Shown: positions 51,193 through 59,995 of the stretch, piece after piece
How the letters are laid out: every line of letters starts with the position of its first letter
Numbering within the stretch: the stretch's first letter is position 1
Assembly: GCA_964428835.1 (NCBI GenBank)
Contig: CAYRZQ010000001.1
Span: forward strand, 62,001 to 126,000
Length of the DNA: 64,000 bases
Source of the DNA: JAIXWP01 sp964428835
GTDB lineage: Bacteria > Bacteroidota > Bacteroidia > Flavobacteriales_D > Sanyastnellaceae
Direction: 5' to 3'
The notes under the pieces: generated by a model
Databases searched by the model: none
What the model was told of the DNA's origin: nothing
The model's input: only the letters and a program-made list of their open reading frames with translations
Made by a program: the position numbers and the translations under genes

Positions 51193-51212
51193 TAATATCG
51201 CTCTAAAAAAAA

Positions 51213-51446
51213 TTATTTCTTAGAAAGTTCGCAGCTAGTAGTTGAAGTTACGCCAGCAACTGTAGCTGATGCGTTACCTTTGTCACACTGCTCTTCAGCG
51301 TCGCTTTTAGTAGCATTGATTGTTCCCTCAGTTGTTGAGGAAGCACCGTTAACTGTTACTGTACACTTACATGACCAGTCTCTTTTGCAAGAAGCAAGAG
51401 AAAGCGTTAAAAACGCTGCGATAGCGATAAAAGTTACTTTTTTCAT
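51213..51446 (-). CDS. Small Cys-rich lipoprotein, function unknown
   Basis: 77 residues. A lipobox LSLASC gives a lipidated Cys20. The mature part has four further cysteines (26, 28, 54, 72) and many Thr, Ser and Val residues; no family is recognised. It is transcribed from a canonical promoter 37 bp upstream and ends before a strong terminator, beyond which lies the MauE-thioredoxin gene in the same direction. Since that protein acts on thiols, this lipoprotein may be a substrate or partner, but that is a guess. Confidence 0.82.
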   Translation of the reverse strand: MKKVTFIAIAAFLTLSLASCKRDWSCKCTVTVNGASSTTEGTINATKSDAEEQCDKGNASATVAGVTSTTSCELSKK

Positions 51447-51482
51447 TTGATGAAAAGGTTTAATGGTTTATAATTTGCGAGC

Positions 51483-51511
51483 CAAAGATAAACGCGGATT
51501 CTATTGAACAA
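51483..51511 (-). promoter_or_regulatory. Bacteroidota-type promoter for the lipoprotein gene
   Basis: Minus strand TTG (51511-51509), 18 bp spacer, TATCTTTG (51490-51483): an exact -7 consensus with optimal spacing. Confidence 0.7.
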
Positions 51512-51605
51512 AATTTTAATGCACTTTTTTATTGATGATTTAATTATCTGCTGTCGCAGCTTTTTCTAAGCTGTTTGTCAGCACTTTGAGTTTCAAATAG
51601 GTTAT

Positions 51606-51639
51606 TTGAATTTATGTTTCTTATAAATCATTAGCTTCG
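51606..51639 (+). promoter_or_regulatory. Possible promoter for the exopolysaccharide cluster
   Basis: TTG (51606-51608) and TAGCTTCG (51632-51639), 23 bp apart. The -7 box has one mismatch (TTCG for TTTG). The first ATG is 17 bp downstream. Confidence 0.35.
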
Positions 51640-51656
51640 TCGTAAAATTTCTTCGA

Positions 51657-52709
51657 ATGCGCGTTTTGGTATTGCTTACAAAATTTTCTCACCATGGATC
51701 AAATGGAGGATATAAGCAGTTGATAAAGTTCGTGAAACCCGCAGTAGAGTTAGGTGTTGATGAAGATCGTATTGAATCCAAAAAGGGATTTAAGGCTAAA
51801 TATCAATGGCTGTATGAATTTGATATAAGAAAACACGCAAAGGAGATAGACCTCATACATATCATGTACGGGGAAGATTATTTTAGATTTTCACCTTGGC
51901 TTTATCCTAAAATACCGGTAGTTGTCACGTTTCACCAACCTTATGAGTCGCTGCTTAGAGAGGTTCGTCATGGAGATTATAAAGGAAGAATAGGCGCACT
52001 CACACATTTTTTTACTAAAAAAAGATTTAAAAAAATTGCCGCAGCTATTGTGACGGAGGCTTCACAAAAGAAGGCATTGTCGGAAGTAATGGATGAGCGA
52101 AAAATTCATGTCATTCCTTTGGGCGTGCATCTCGAGTCCTTCACTCAAGCCTACTTGAAGTTGCGCGAGCGGGGTGAGCGGAGAAGTACACATCAGGTTA
52201 TTACAGTTGGCAACTGGAAGCGCGACTGGGAGATGTATCGCCAAGTTGTAGAGCGTTGTCGAAACTTACACATCAATATAAATTTTCACCTGGTAAATAG
52301 AAATTTGTCAGACGATTTGAAAACTCAGTTTCGATCTATGGGTGTAACGGTGCATGATGGCCTGGATGATACACAACTGAAGGAGGTTGTTTTTCGGTCG
52401 TCGCTGATGTTTTTGCCTGTTACGGAGGCCAGTGGAAACAATGCGTTACTAGAGTCGCTAGCACTTGGAGTGCCAGTGTTGATGACTGATGTGCTAAAAG
52501 AGAAATCAGGCCTTGATGAAAGAGCTGTGTTCTTTCATAAGCGAGATGATGTGAGTGATGTGATTGAGAGGATAAGGTCGTATTTTGATTTATCTGATTC
52601 GGATCGAGAAACTATTAGTGATATTTGCCGAAGCGAAGCCACTCAATTTGATTGGCCAGTAGTGGCTGCTCGCACAATGGAATTGTATAAACAAGTTGTT
52701 GAATCATGA
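51657..52709 (+). CDS. Glycosyltransferase (GT4-like)
   Basis: 350 residues. Two Rossmann-like halves: an N-terminal acceptor part (MRVLVLLTKFSHHGSNGGYKQL, VVVTFHQPYESLLR) and a C-terminal donor part (HVIPLGVHLESF, HQVITVGNWKRDWEMY, VTEASGNNALLESLALGVPVLMTD) with the E-x7-E pattern. It is the first gene of a three-gene unit; the stop overlaps the next start by four bases (ATGA). It probably transfers a sugar in synthesis of an acidic exopolysaccharide, in view of the uronic-acid-forming dehydrogenase that follows. Confidence 0.86.
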   Translation: MRVLVLLTKFSHHGSNGGYKQLIKFVKPAVELGVDEDRIESKKGFKAKYQWLYEFDIRKHAKEIDLIHIMYGEDYFRFSPWLYPKIPVVVTFHQPYESLLREVRHGDYKGRIGALTHFFTKKRFKKIAAAIVTEASQKKALSEVMDERKIHVIPLGVHLESFTQAYLKLRERGERRSTHQVITVGNWKRDWEMYRQVVERCRNLHININFHLVNRNLSDDLKTQFRSMGVTVHDGLDDTQLKEVVFRSSLMFLPVTEASGNNALLESLALGVPVLMTDVLKEKSGLDERAVFFHKRDDVSDVIERIRSYFDLSDSDRETISDICRSEATQFDWPVVAARTMELYKQVVES

Positions 52710-53977
52710 ATATAGCTGTATTTGGGCTTGGATATGTGGGTGTAGTGAATCTGGTTTGCTTTTCGAAGCTTGGACATAATGTATGGGGCTGTGATATAAA
52801 ATCTCAAAAAGTTGACTCCATCGTAAAGGGCAAAAGCCCTATCTATGAGCCTGGTGTTGATGAGTTGCTGGAGGAAGGTCTTAAGTCGGGAAGAATCAAT
52901 GCCAACTCGGATGCACAGTTGGTTTTAGACAATACGAGTCTTGCGCTCATTTGCGTTGGCACACCGAGCACATCTGATGGTGAGGTCAATCTTGATTTCA
53001 CGTTAAACACCACGCTTGACATAGTCGATTATATCAAACGCACGGGTAGGAAGTACACAGTTGTGTATAGAAGCACTATTCCTCCGGGAACAATTGAACG
53101 TCTGATTAAAGAGTGTTTTTCTGAACTAGATGCTTCTTTGATGCCGAAGATCGCTTTCTTACCAGAGTTTTTGAGAGAAGGTTCTGCGATCAATGATTTC
53201 TTCAATTGTTCACGGATTGTGGTGGGTTCTAATACTGGCGATAACGAAGAGTTGCGCCAATTGCTTTCTTTCGATGAAAAGATTCCTCTTGTGTTCACGG
53301 ACTTCCGCACAGCGGAGTTTGTGAAATATGTGGATAATGCGTTTCACGCTATTAAAATCGCGTTTGCGAATGAAGTATATGGGTTGGGAAGTCATTATGG
53401 TGTGGATGTTAAAAAGGCAAATGAGATTTTTTTGATGGACACACACCTCAATATCGCACCGACCTATTTGCGTCCGGGTTTGCCTTTTGGGGGCTCTTGT
53501 TTGCCGAAAGACCTAAGAGCAATTCATCATCTTGCAGCAGAAAAGAATTATTCAATGCCAGTGGTATCGAGCATTATTCCCAGTAATAATCAGCTCTTGA
53601 ATAAAATGAAAGAGCTTGTACTGGAATGTAAGCCGAAGAAAATTGCATTGTTTGGATTGACATTTAAGAGCGGAACAGATGATGTGAGAGAGAGTCCCAT
53701 GCTTCGCTTGTTTTATGAACTTCGTGAGCAAGTAGAAGATATTTCTATTTTTGATAAGGATATTAATATCTCCAGCTTACGCATCGAACATGCCTCCGTG
53801 GTGCGCTATGTTGCTTCTACGATTCAAGAGGCGTTTGAAGCTGCTGATGTCATTGTAGTATGTAAAAAGGGCTTCGAGCAATATTTGGATTCGATACCAC
53901 AAGGAGCAAGGATCCTTAACTTTTATCAGTTAACGGACTTTAATATTCCTAACGATCAAAAAAAATTATATAGTTAA
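52706..53977 (+). CDS. UDP-glucose/GDP-mannose dehydrogenase family, GDP-mannose 6-dehydrogenase-like
   Basis: 423 residues, NAD-dependent. NAD-binding GLGYVG is at residues 7-12; FLPEFLREGSA carries Glu154, EFVKYVDN carries Lys207, and FGGSCLPKDLRA carries the catalytic Cys265. The spelling GGSCLPKD (rather than GGSCFPKD) resembles AlgD, the enzyme oxidising GDP-mannose to GDP-mannuronate, so I favour it over UDP-glucose dehydrogenase; this needs a tree. It overlaps the upstream glycosyltransferase by 4 bp and is followed after 2 bp by a methyltransferase. Confidence 0.88.
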   Translation: MNIAVFGLGYVGVVNLVCFSKLGHNVWGCDIKSQKVDSIVKGKSPIYEPGVDELLEEGLKSGRINANSDAQLVLDNTSLALICVGTPSTSDGEVNLDFTLNTTLDIVDYIKRTGRKYTVVYRSTIPPGTIERLIKECFSELDASLMPKIAFLPEFLREGSAINDFFNCSRIVVGSNTGDNEELRQLLSFDEKIPLVFTDFRTAEFVKYVDNAFHAIKIAFANEVYGLGSHYGVDVKKANEIFLMDTHLNIAPTYLRPGLPFGGSCLPKDLRAIHHLAAEKNYSMPVVSSIIPSNNQLLNKMKELVLECKPKKIALFGLTFKSGTDDVRESPMLRLFYELREQVEDISIFDKDINISSLRIEHASVVRYVASTIQEAFEAADVIVVCKKGFEQYLDSIPQGARILNFYQLTDFNIPNDQKKLYS

Positions 53978-53979
53978 GA

Positions 53980-54729
53980 ATGGAGACCACGATGAATAGG
54001 GAAAATCCGGCGAAGGCTCAGGGTGTTCGCATTCTTACACTTAAAGACCAGGCACCAGATTGTGAAATCTTTATCAATACTGATTTGTACGATTTGAAGG
54101 ATTTGGTTGCGAATAAAAGAGTTGTTGATATAGGTTGTGGTTATGGCGCCAACAGGAAAATCGTGGAGTCTGTGGGTGGTGAGTGGGTCGGTGTAGAGCC
54201 GTTTGAAGGAGGTGCACACACAGTGGTAGCCGACGCCGAAAACTTGCCGTTTGAGGATGGTAGTTTTGATGTTGCGATTATGGATGCAGTATTAGAGCAT
54301 ATTCCCGACGTTAGTAAGGCATTTGCGGAGACTGCACGTGTTGTTAAGCCAGGTGGCTGCTTCATCGGCTATGTGGCGTTCATGGAGTGTTTTCATGAGA
54401 TATCTTATTCCCATTTATCATTCAAGGCACTTGAACATTTTGCCAATATCAATGGGATGAAGCTGGAGAAGATTTCGGGAGGAGGAGCTTTCGGAATTGA
54501 TTATCATTTGAGAGTCCTGCTTTATCCGCTTCCATTCAAATATGGAAGAAAGATTATAGCGTCTATGATTCGCGGGTGGATTAAATTGAAATCAAAGTTG
54601 GCTTATTTGGGTTTGAAATACAAAAGGAAGTTGTCTTCAGCCGAAGCAAGAGAGTTGAGCGCATTGTATTACAAAGTCGAGTGTTTGAGACAATCCAATG
54701 GATTTCAATTTATCATTCGGAAGTTGTAG
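53980..54729 (+). CDS. Class I SAM-dependent methyltransferase
   Basis: 249 residues. Motif I is VVDIGCGYGANRK, followed by VADAENLPFEDGSFDVAIMDAVLEHIPD (acidic loop, motif II/III region) and VKPGGCFIGYV. This is the UbiE/COQ5-like methyltransferase_11 fold. It is the last gene of the glycosyltransferase-dehydrogenase unit, so a polysaccharide sugar or lipid carrier is a plausible substrate. The C-terminal part (FKYGRKIIASMIRGWIKLK) is basic and amphipathic, perhaps membrane-associating. Confidence 0.88.
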   Translation: METTMNRENPAKAQGVRILTLKDQAPDCEIFINTDLYDLKDLVANKRVVDIGCGYGANRKIVESVGGEWVGVEPFEGGAHTVVADAENLPFEDGSFDVAIMDAVLEHIPDVSKAFAETARVVKPGGCFIGYVAFMECFHEISYSHLSFKALEHFANINGMKLEKISGGGAFGIDYHLRVLLYPLPFKYGRKIIASMIRGWIKLKSKLAYLGLKYKRKLSSAEARELSALYYKVECLRQSNGFQFIIRKL

Positions 54730-54841
54730 TCTTTGCATCTCTTTTCTAAGTAAGTAGTATCTTTTCCTAAGGCCAATGTTTCCTGGGCGAATGCTTCTCA
54801 CCACAATTTACCTTAAATTCGTTCGCAGAAAATCGAAATTT

Positions 54842-57800
54842 ATGAAGAAAATCTTACTTTTTGCTTTAGCTATTGTTTCAATGTCAGCGAATGCACAGAC
54901 ATTAAATCCAGCGTCACTTGAACAGCTTGTAAACACAGATGTGGCATCAATACAATATTGCCCCGTGATTGCTGCAGATGACCAAAACAACTACATGGTT
55001 TTTTGGACCATGGGATACAATTCAGGCGCGATTAAAGCACGCCGATATAACAGCAGTCACCAAGCTATTTCCGGCGAAATCTCCATTAATACTGACAACT
55101 CAAAGTTGATGGTGGCCCATTACTGGGAAGACGGAAAATATGTTTTGAGTTACATCGAAAATTCGAACAACACTTTGAAGTTCGTCATTATTAACCCAGA
55201 CAATTCCTTGGAAGCAGAGGTGACTGTGCTCACCAATGTAGAGGGTTTCGACGTGAACATTAACGGAGACACACTCGCCTATGTGTACAACAACATAGCG
55301 AGCAACTCTCAAATTCAATTGAGAGGCTATAACTTAAACGCTAATGCTTGGATTGGTGCTCAGGTGCTGGTGACGGAGTCAGCTAGCGCTGATTACAGCG
55401 AGCCCAATGTTGTGATTCACCCCAATGGTAGAATGACGGTTGTATATCATCAGTACATTCTTGCCTCTGGATGCTGCACTTATAATAAAAATATTTTGAG
55501 AAAAACATTTAGCTCTTCTTTTTTGGCCGAGATTCCAGAACAATCTGTGTGGACTGTAAGCCTAGAACAAAACGTGGGGTCTGACCTAGACGCGGAAGGG
55601 AATGAGAATGGGGAGGTATTGATTGCAACAACGCATGGAACCACTAGCTCGTTCCGTGTTATGCGCATTTGGATTGTCTCTGCTACGGGAAGTTTGATTG
55701 TGAATAATGCGACAATCACTTCAGGGGCAGATTTGGATTGGTACGATAATATTGAATGTCATCTCTATGATGATGGAGATTTTTTGATTACAAAATCTAT
55801 TCGTACTGGAGGCTGGCAAAATCCCAATGGAAGTGAAGCTTATGTAATTTCTGGGAATAACTATAATGCAAGCAATAGCGGGCTTTTGCAGTTGAATGCC
55901 ACGAATGCGGGAGACCAAGAGTATGTGGCATTGGCTGTGCTTCCAAACGGTGGGTTTGTTACGGCATGGGCAGGTAATGGATTTCAAGGCGACACACAAG
56001 GGATATATGCTCGTGCCTATAACGCAGTGGCCTTCCCTGGTGTATTTGCGGGAACAACGTCTTATCAGGTAAATGAAACGGGAACTTCAACTGCTATTCC
56101 AATAGTGTTGAATACGCAGCCTACGGGCAATGTCACCGTGACGATTGCTAGCACAGACTTGTCTGAGATTACTGTTTCACCATCTTCTTTGACATTCACC
56201 AGCGCCAACTGGTCGATTCCACAATTCGTAAATGCCCAAGGAGTTAACGATGCCGCTGATGACGGAAACATAGCGGTAAACATATCACTTTCTACATCTA
56301 CATCAGCAGACGCTACATACGCGGGACTTTCAGCGAGCAGTGTTAGCGTTACTAACTTAGATAATGATGCCATGATCACTGCTCCAGGTGATCAAGAGAT
56401 CTGTCAGAGCGCAGGCCTAGCAGGAGTGAACGCAATCATCACTAATAACGGTGGGGCTATTACCAGTGTTACTGCCACAAGTAGCAACTCTGCTGTGGTA
56501 GATAACTCTGATATTACAGTCGTGAATTTAGGTGGAGGCACATATTCGTTTGCCATATCTAATTTAGGTAATAACACGCTCGGTACAACCACAATTACGA
56601 TTCAAGCGCAAGACAATAACTTTACTTACACCGATCAATTTGATGTTGAAGTGGAAGGTGTCTCAGTCACCGTGAATACAGGTAATATTAGCATTTGTCA
56701 AGGAGAACAAGTAACACTGTCGGCATCGGGTGCAAGCTCTCTCAATTGGAGTAATGGAGTACAGAACAATGTTCCATTTACACCAAATCAAACAGCAACA
56801 TATACTGTTACTGCATCAAACGGCGGTATCTGCTCTACTTCTGCATCGGTTGTTGTAACGGTGAATGCAACGGCGCCCGCACCTAGTATTACCGCATCGA
56901 GTGTTGTGGTGTGCGCTGGTGAATCAGTGACATTAAACGCAACAGGAACAGCGAGTGCTACTTGGAATAATAATGTTGTAAACGGTATTCCATTCGTTCC
57001 CTCACAGACTGCCACATACACCGTTATAGGTGATAATGGAAATGAATGTACTTCCTCTAATAGTATCCAAATTGTGGTGAACGCTTTGCCCAATGCACCG
57101 CAAATTTTAGCCTCTGAAACGGAGATATGCTCTGGTGAAGGCGTTTCGCTGTTGGCGCTTGGAAATAATACATTGACATGGGATAATGGAGTTGAGAATA
57201 ACGTCGAGTTTTTCCCAACAGAAACAGCTACCTATACCGTAACAGCTACCAACGCAGCAAATTGTACTGCAAGCACTTCAGTAACGATTCAAGTGAGCGA
57301 AACGGCAGCTACACCATTGATCAATGCTTCGAGCCTGGAAGTATGTGCTGGTGAATCGGTCACTTTAACAGCGGTAGGTGCATTGAATATTGCATGGAAC
57401 AATAATGTTGTCAATGGTGTTGCGTTCACCCCAGCACAAACTGCCACATACACGGTGACGGCTGACAATGGAAATGAATGCTCTTCTTCTAATAGTATCC
57501 AAGTTGTAGTGAATCCTTTGCCGAATGCGCCACAAATTCTGGCTACTGAGACGGAGATATGTTCTGGTGAAGGCGTTTCGCTCCTGGCACTTGGAAATAA
57601 TACATTGACTTGGGATAATGGAGTTGAGAATAACGTTGAGTTTTTCCCAACAGAAACTACTACATTTACAGTGACTGGAAATAACGGAACAGATTGTTCG
57701 GCAACGGCATCTATTGAAATCGTGGTGAATCAATCTCCTGCTATACCAACCATCACATTGTTCAATGGCTCCCTGGTATCGAGTTCTTCGACCGGTAATC

Positions 57801-58180
57801 AGTGGTACCTCAATGGAAACTTAATTGAAGGAGCAACAAATCAAATACTGCAGTTCACCGAGCTTGGAAGCTATACAGTGGTGGTGTCATCCAATGGTTG
57901 TTCGAGCACCTCTTCTGTATTTGATGTAGAAGTTTCAGTTGAAGAAATTATGAGCAATGCAATGGTGTTTCCGAATCCAGCCACAGATGTGATCAACATT
58001 AAGGGCCTATTACCAGGTACATTGTTTAACCTGTTTGACATGCGCGGGCAGTTGGTGAGAACGAGCACACTAAATACAGATGTTATGGTAGTGGACATTG
58101 CAAGTTTGCCAAGCGGAATTTATACAGCGTCGTTTGTTTATCAGGATATGACGCATCACACCAAGATTGTGAAGCAGTAG
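54842..58180 (+). CDS. Large secreted Ig-repeat protein with type-A T9SS sorting domain
   Basis: 1112 residues from the ATG at 54842 (MKKILLFALAIVSMSANAQ, clear signal peptide). The first 400 residues look like a beta-propeller (VHPNGRMTVVYHQ, LPNGGFVTAWAGNG). A Calx-beta-like segment follows (about 400-510, YQVNETGTSTAIPIVL). Then come several Ig-like/cadherin-like repeats with the pattern C-x-G-E-x-V-x-L-x-A-x-G (VCAGESVTLNATG, ICSGEGVSLLALG) and a type-A T9SS domain (AMVFPNPATDVINIKGL, LFDMRGQLV, LPSGIYTASF). Two Ig units form a recent 432-bp duplication. It is expected to be exported by T9SS. Confidence 0.88.
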   Translation: MKKILLFALAIVSMSANAQTLNPASLEQLVNTDVASIQYCPVIAADDQNNYMVFWTMGYNSGAIKARRYNSSHQAISGEISINTDNSKLMVAHYWEDGKYVLSYIENSNNTLKFVIINPDNSLEAEVTVLTNVEGFDVNINGDTLAYVYNNIASNSQIQLRGYNLNANAWIGAQVLVTESASADYSEPNVVIHPNGRMTVVYHQYILASGCCTYNKNILRKTFSSSFLAEIPEQSVWTVSLEQNVGSDLDAEGNENGEVLIATTHGTTSSFRVMRIWIVSATGSLIVNNATITSGADLDWYDNIECHLYDDGDFLITKSIRTGGWQNPNGSEAYVISGNNYNASNSGLLQLNATNAGDQEYVALAVLPNGGFVTAWAGNGFQGDTQGIYARAYNAVAFPGVFAGTTSYQVNETGTSTAIPIVLNTQPTGNVTVTIASTDLSEITVSPSSLTFTSANWSIPQFVNAQGVNDAADDGNIAVNISLSTSTSADATYAGLSASSVSVTNLDNDAMITAPGDQEICQSAGLAGVNAIITNNGGAITSVTATSSNSAVVDNSDITVVNLGGGTYSFAISNLGNNTLGTTTITIQAQDNNFTYTDQFDVEVEGVSVTVNTGNISICQGEQVTLSASGASSLNWSNGVQNNVPFTPNQTATYTVTASNGGICSTSASVVVTVNATAPAPSITASSVVVCAGESVTLNATGTASATWNNNVVNGIPFVPSQTATYTVIGDNGNECTSSNSIQIVVNALPNAPQILASETEICSGEGVSLLALGNNTLTWDNGVENNVEFFPTETATYTVTATNAANCTASTSVTIQVSETAATPLINASSLEVCAGESVTLTAVGALNIAWNNNVVNGVAFTPAQTATYTVTADNGNECSSSNSIQVVVNPLPNAPQILATETEICSGEGVSLLALGNNTLTWDNGVENNVEFFPTETTTFTVTGNNGTDCSATASIEIVVNQSPAIPTITLFNGSLVSSSSTGNQWYLNGNLIEGATNQILQFTELGSYTVVVSSNGCSSTSSVFDVEVSVEEIMSNAMVFPNPATDVINIKGLLPGTLFNLFDMRGQLVRTSTLNTDVMVVDIASLPSGIYTASFVYQDMTHHTKIVKQ
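57090..57725 (+). repeat. 432-bp tandem duplication inside the secreted protein gene
   Basis: A two-domain Ig block recurs at an offset of about 432 bp; the second half of the block (CSGEGVSLLALGNNTLTWDNG...) is nearly identical in both copies, with mostly synonymous differences. Confidence 0.75.
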
Positions 58181-58204
58181 TTATAAAAAAGAAAATAGTT
58201 AAGA

Positions 58205-58239
58205 AAGAGCCACAGCAAATTCGCTGTGGCTCTTTTTTT
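58205..58239. terminator. Bidirectional terminator between the cargo gene and comM
   Basis: AGAGCCACAGC pairs with GCTGTGGCTCT, followed by TTTTTTT on the plus strand; A-rich sequence on the other side gives a weaker terminator for comM. Confidence 0.85.
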
Positions 58240-58260
58240 AATTGGTTTTTATTAATGCGA

Positions 58261-59799
58261 TCACCCCGCCCAGTTTTCTCTATCTAAACTTCTGTATTGA
58301 ATGGCCTCGGCGAGGTGTTCGGTGCGGATGCTTTCGCTGGCGTCGAGGTCTGCGATGGTGCGGGCGACTTTTAGAATTCTATCATAGGCACGTGCGCTCA
58401 GCTTGAGGCGATTCATCGCGGTTTGTAGCAATTTGTTGCCCGTGTCATCGATGACGCAGAGTTGCTTGAGCAGCTTGCTATCCATTTGTGCGTTGCAATG
58501 GATTTCTTTTCTGTTTTGATATCGCTCGCTTTGAATGTTGCGCGCTCGTATCACGCGTTCTCGGATTTCCTTGCTGGTTTCGCCTTGAGAGCGGTTGCTC
58601 AACTGTTGGAATCCGACGGGAGTTACTTCGATGTGAATGTCGATGCGGTCGAGCAGCGGACCGCTGATTTTGTTGAGGTATTTCTGCACGATGCCAACAC
58701 CGCATACACATTCTTTTTCGGGGTGGTTGTAATATCCGCAAGGACAGGGATTCATGGAGGCGATGAGCATGAATGAAGCGGGATACTCTATTGAAAATTT
58801 GCTTCGTGAAATGGTGATGTAACGATCTTCCAATGGTTGGCGCATCACTTCGAGTACGGTGCGTTTGAACTCAGGAAGTTCGTCGAGAAATAGAACACCA
58901 TTGTGAGCCAGAGAAATTTCACCTGGCTGTGGAAAGCTGCCGCCGCCTACGAGTGCAACATCGCTAATCGTGTGGTGTGGCGAGCGAAAGGGGCGCTGGG
59001 AGATGAGCGCTTCTTTCTTTTTTGTCTTTCCTGCAACACTATGAATCTTTGTTGTTTCGAGTGCTTCTTTGAGGCTTAAAGGAGGCAGAATGGTAGGAAG
59101 TCTTTTGGCTAGCATTGTTTTTCCCGCGCCGGGCGGGCCAATGAGAATTACGTTATGCCCACCAGCCGCTGCTATTTCAAATGCGCGCTTTATATTTTCT
59201 TGGCCTTTTACATCTACAAAATCAACGGTGTAATTGTCGAGGCTATTGAGAAATTCTTCGCGAGCGTTGACGACGACGCGTTCTATTTCTTTTTCACCGC
59301 GAAAGAAGCCGACGACATCGGCGAGTGTTTCGACACCATAGACTTCTACATCGCTAACAATGGCCGCCTCCCGTGCGTTTTCTGCGGGGACAATCATTCC
59401 CTTAAATCCTTCTCTGGCGGCCTGTATAGCGATGGGTAGAGATCCCTTGATGGGCCTTAACCCGCCATCAAGAGAGAGTTCGCCCATAATGATGAAATCG
59501 CTTATCCTATCGGGCGGTATTTGTTCAGTGGCGGCCATCAGACCGATGGCGAGTGGAAGGTCGTATGCAGTTCCTTCTTTTCGCACATCGGCTGGGGCCA
59601 TATTGATGGTCAAACTGCGAATAGGAGTTTCGAACCCACTATTGGTAAGTGCGGCCTTGATGCGTTGCTGCGCCTCTTTGACGGCGGCGTCTGGAAGGCC
59701 TACTATGGCCATCTGCGCGCCACGGTCGGCGTTTACTTCAATCGTTATCGTGGCGGCATGCACACCAAATACGGCACTACCAAAGGTTTTTACCAACAT
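58261..59799 (-). CDS. comM: ComM/YifB family AAA+ ATPase (Mg-chelatase-like)
   Basis: 512 residues from the ATG at 59799 (MLVKTFGSAVFGVHAATITIEV); the frame extends 16 codons upstream, where the sequence does not fit. An N-terminal Lon-like (ChlI) fold (PDAAVKEAQQRIKAALTNSGF) precedes the AAA+ core with Walker A GPPGAGKTMLAK, Walker B FLDELPEF, and a Cys-rich insertion (MNPCPCGYYNHPEKECVCG), ending in the Mg-chelatase C-terminal domain (LSARAYDRILKVARTIADL). In transformable bacteria this hexameric helicase promotes branch migration during integration of donor DNA. With dprA it points to transformation capacity. Confidence 0.94.
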   Translation of the reverse strand: MLVKTFGSAVFGVHAATITIEVNADRGAQMAIVGLPDAAVKEAQQRIKAALTNSGFETPIRSLTINMAPADVRKEGTAYDLPLAIGLMAATEQIPPDRISDFIIMGELSLDGGLRPIKGSLPIAIQAAREGFKGMIVPAENAREAAIVSDVEVYGVETLADVVGFFRGEKEIERVVVNAREEFLNSLDNYTVDFVDVKGQENIKRAFEIAAAGGHNVILIGPPGAGKTMLAKRLPTILPPLSLKEALETTKIHSVAGKTKKKEALISQRPFRSPHHTISDVALVGGGSFPQPGEISLAHNGVLFLDELPEFKRTVLEVMRQPLEDRYITISRSKFSIEYPASFMLIASMNPCPCGYYNHPEKECVCGVGIVQKYLNKISGPLLDRIDIHIEVTPVGFQQLSNRSQGETSKEIRERVIRARNIQSERYQNRKEIHCNAQMDSKLLKQLCVIDDTGNKLLQTAMNRLKLSARAYDRILKVARTIADLDASESIRTEHLAEAIQYRSLDRENWAG

Positions 59800-59938
59800 C
59801 TTCTTCTTCGTTTGATTGTTGCGAAGATGTGGCAACATTTCACGCATAAAACCGAGTGTTTATTCGGTTGTATGCATGGAATATTTTATGGGATATTCTA
59901 ATATTTATGTGGGTGAGTGATATCACTAAAATTCGCTA

Positions 59939-59969
59939 TTGAAATGGCGGGAGCGAATGGATTTCTTTG
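59939..59969 (+). promoter_or_regulatory. Possible promoter for the 59996 gene
   Basis: TTG (59939-59941), 20 bp, TTTCTTTG (59962-59969); one mismatch to TAnnTTTG. Confidence 0.4.
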
Positions 59970-59995
59970 TCTAGAATATTTAAAACCAAAACCCT

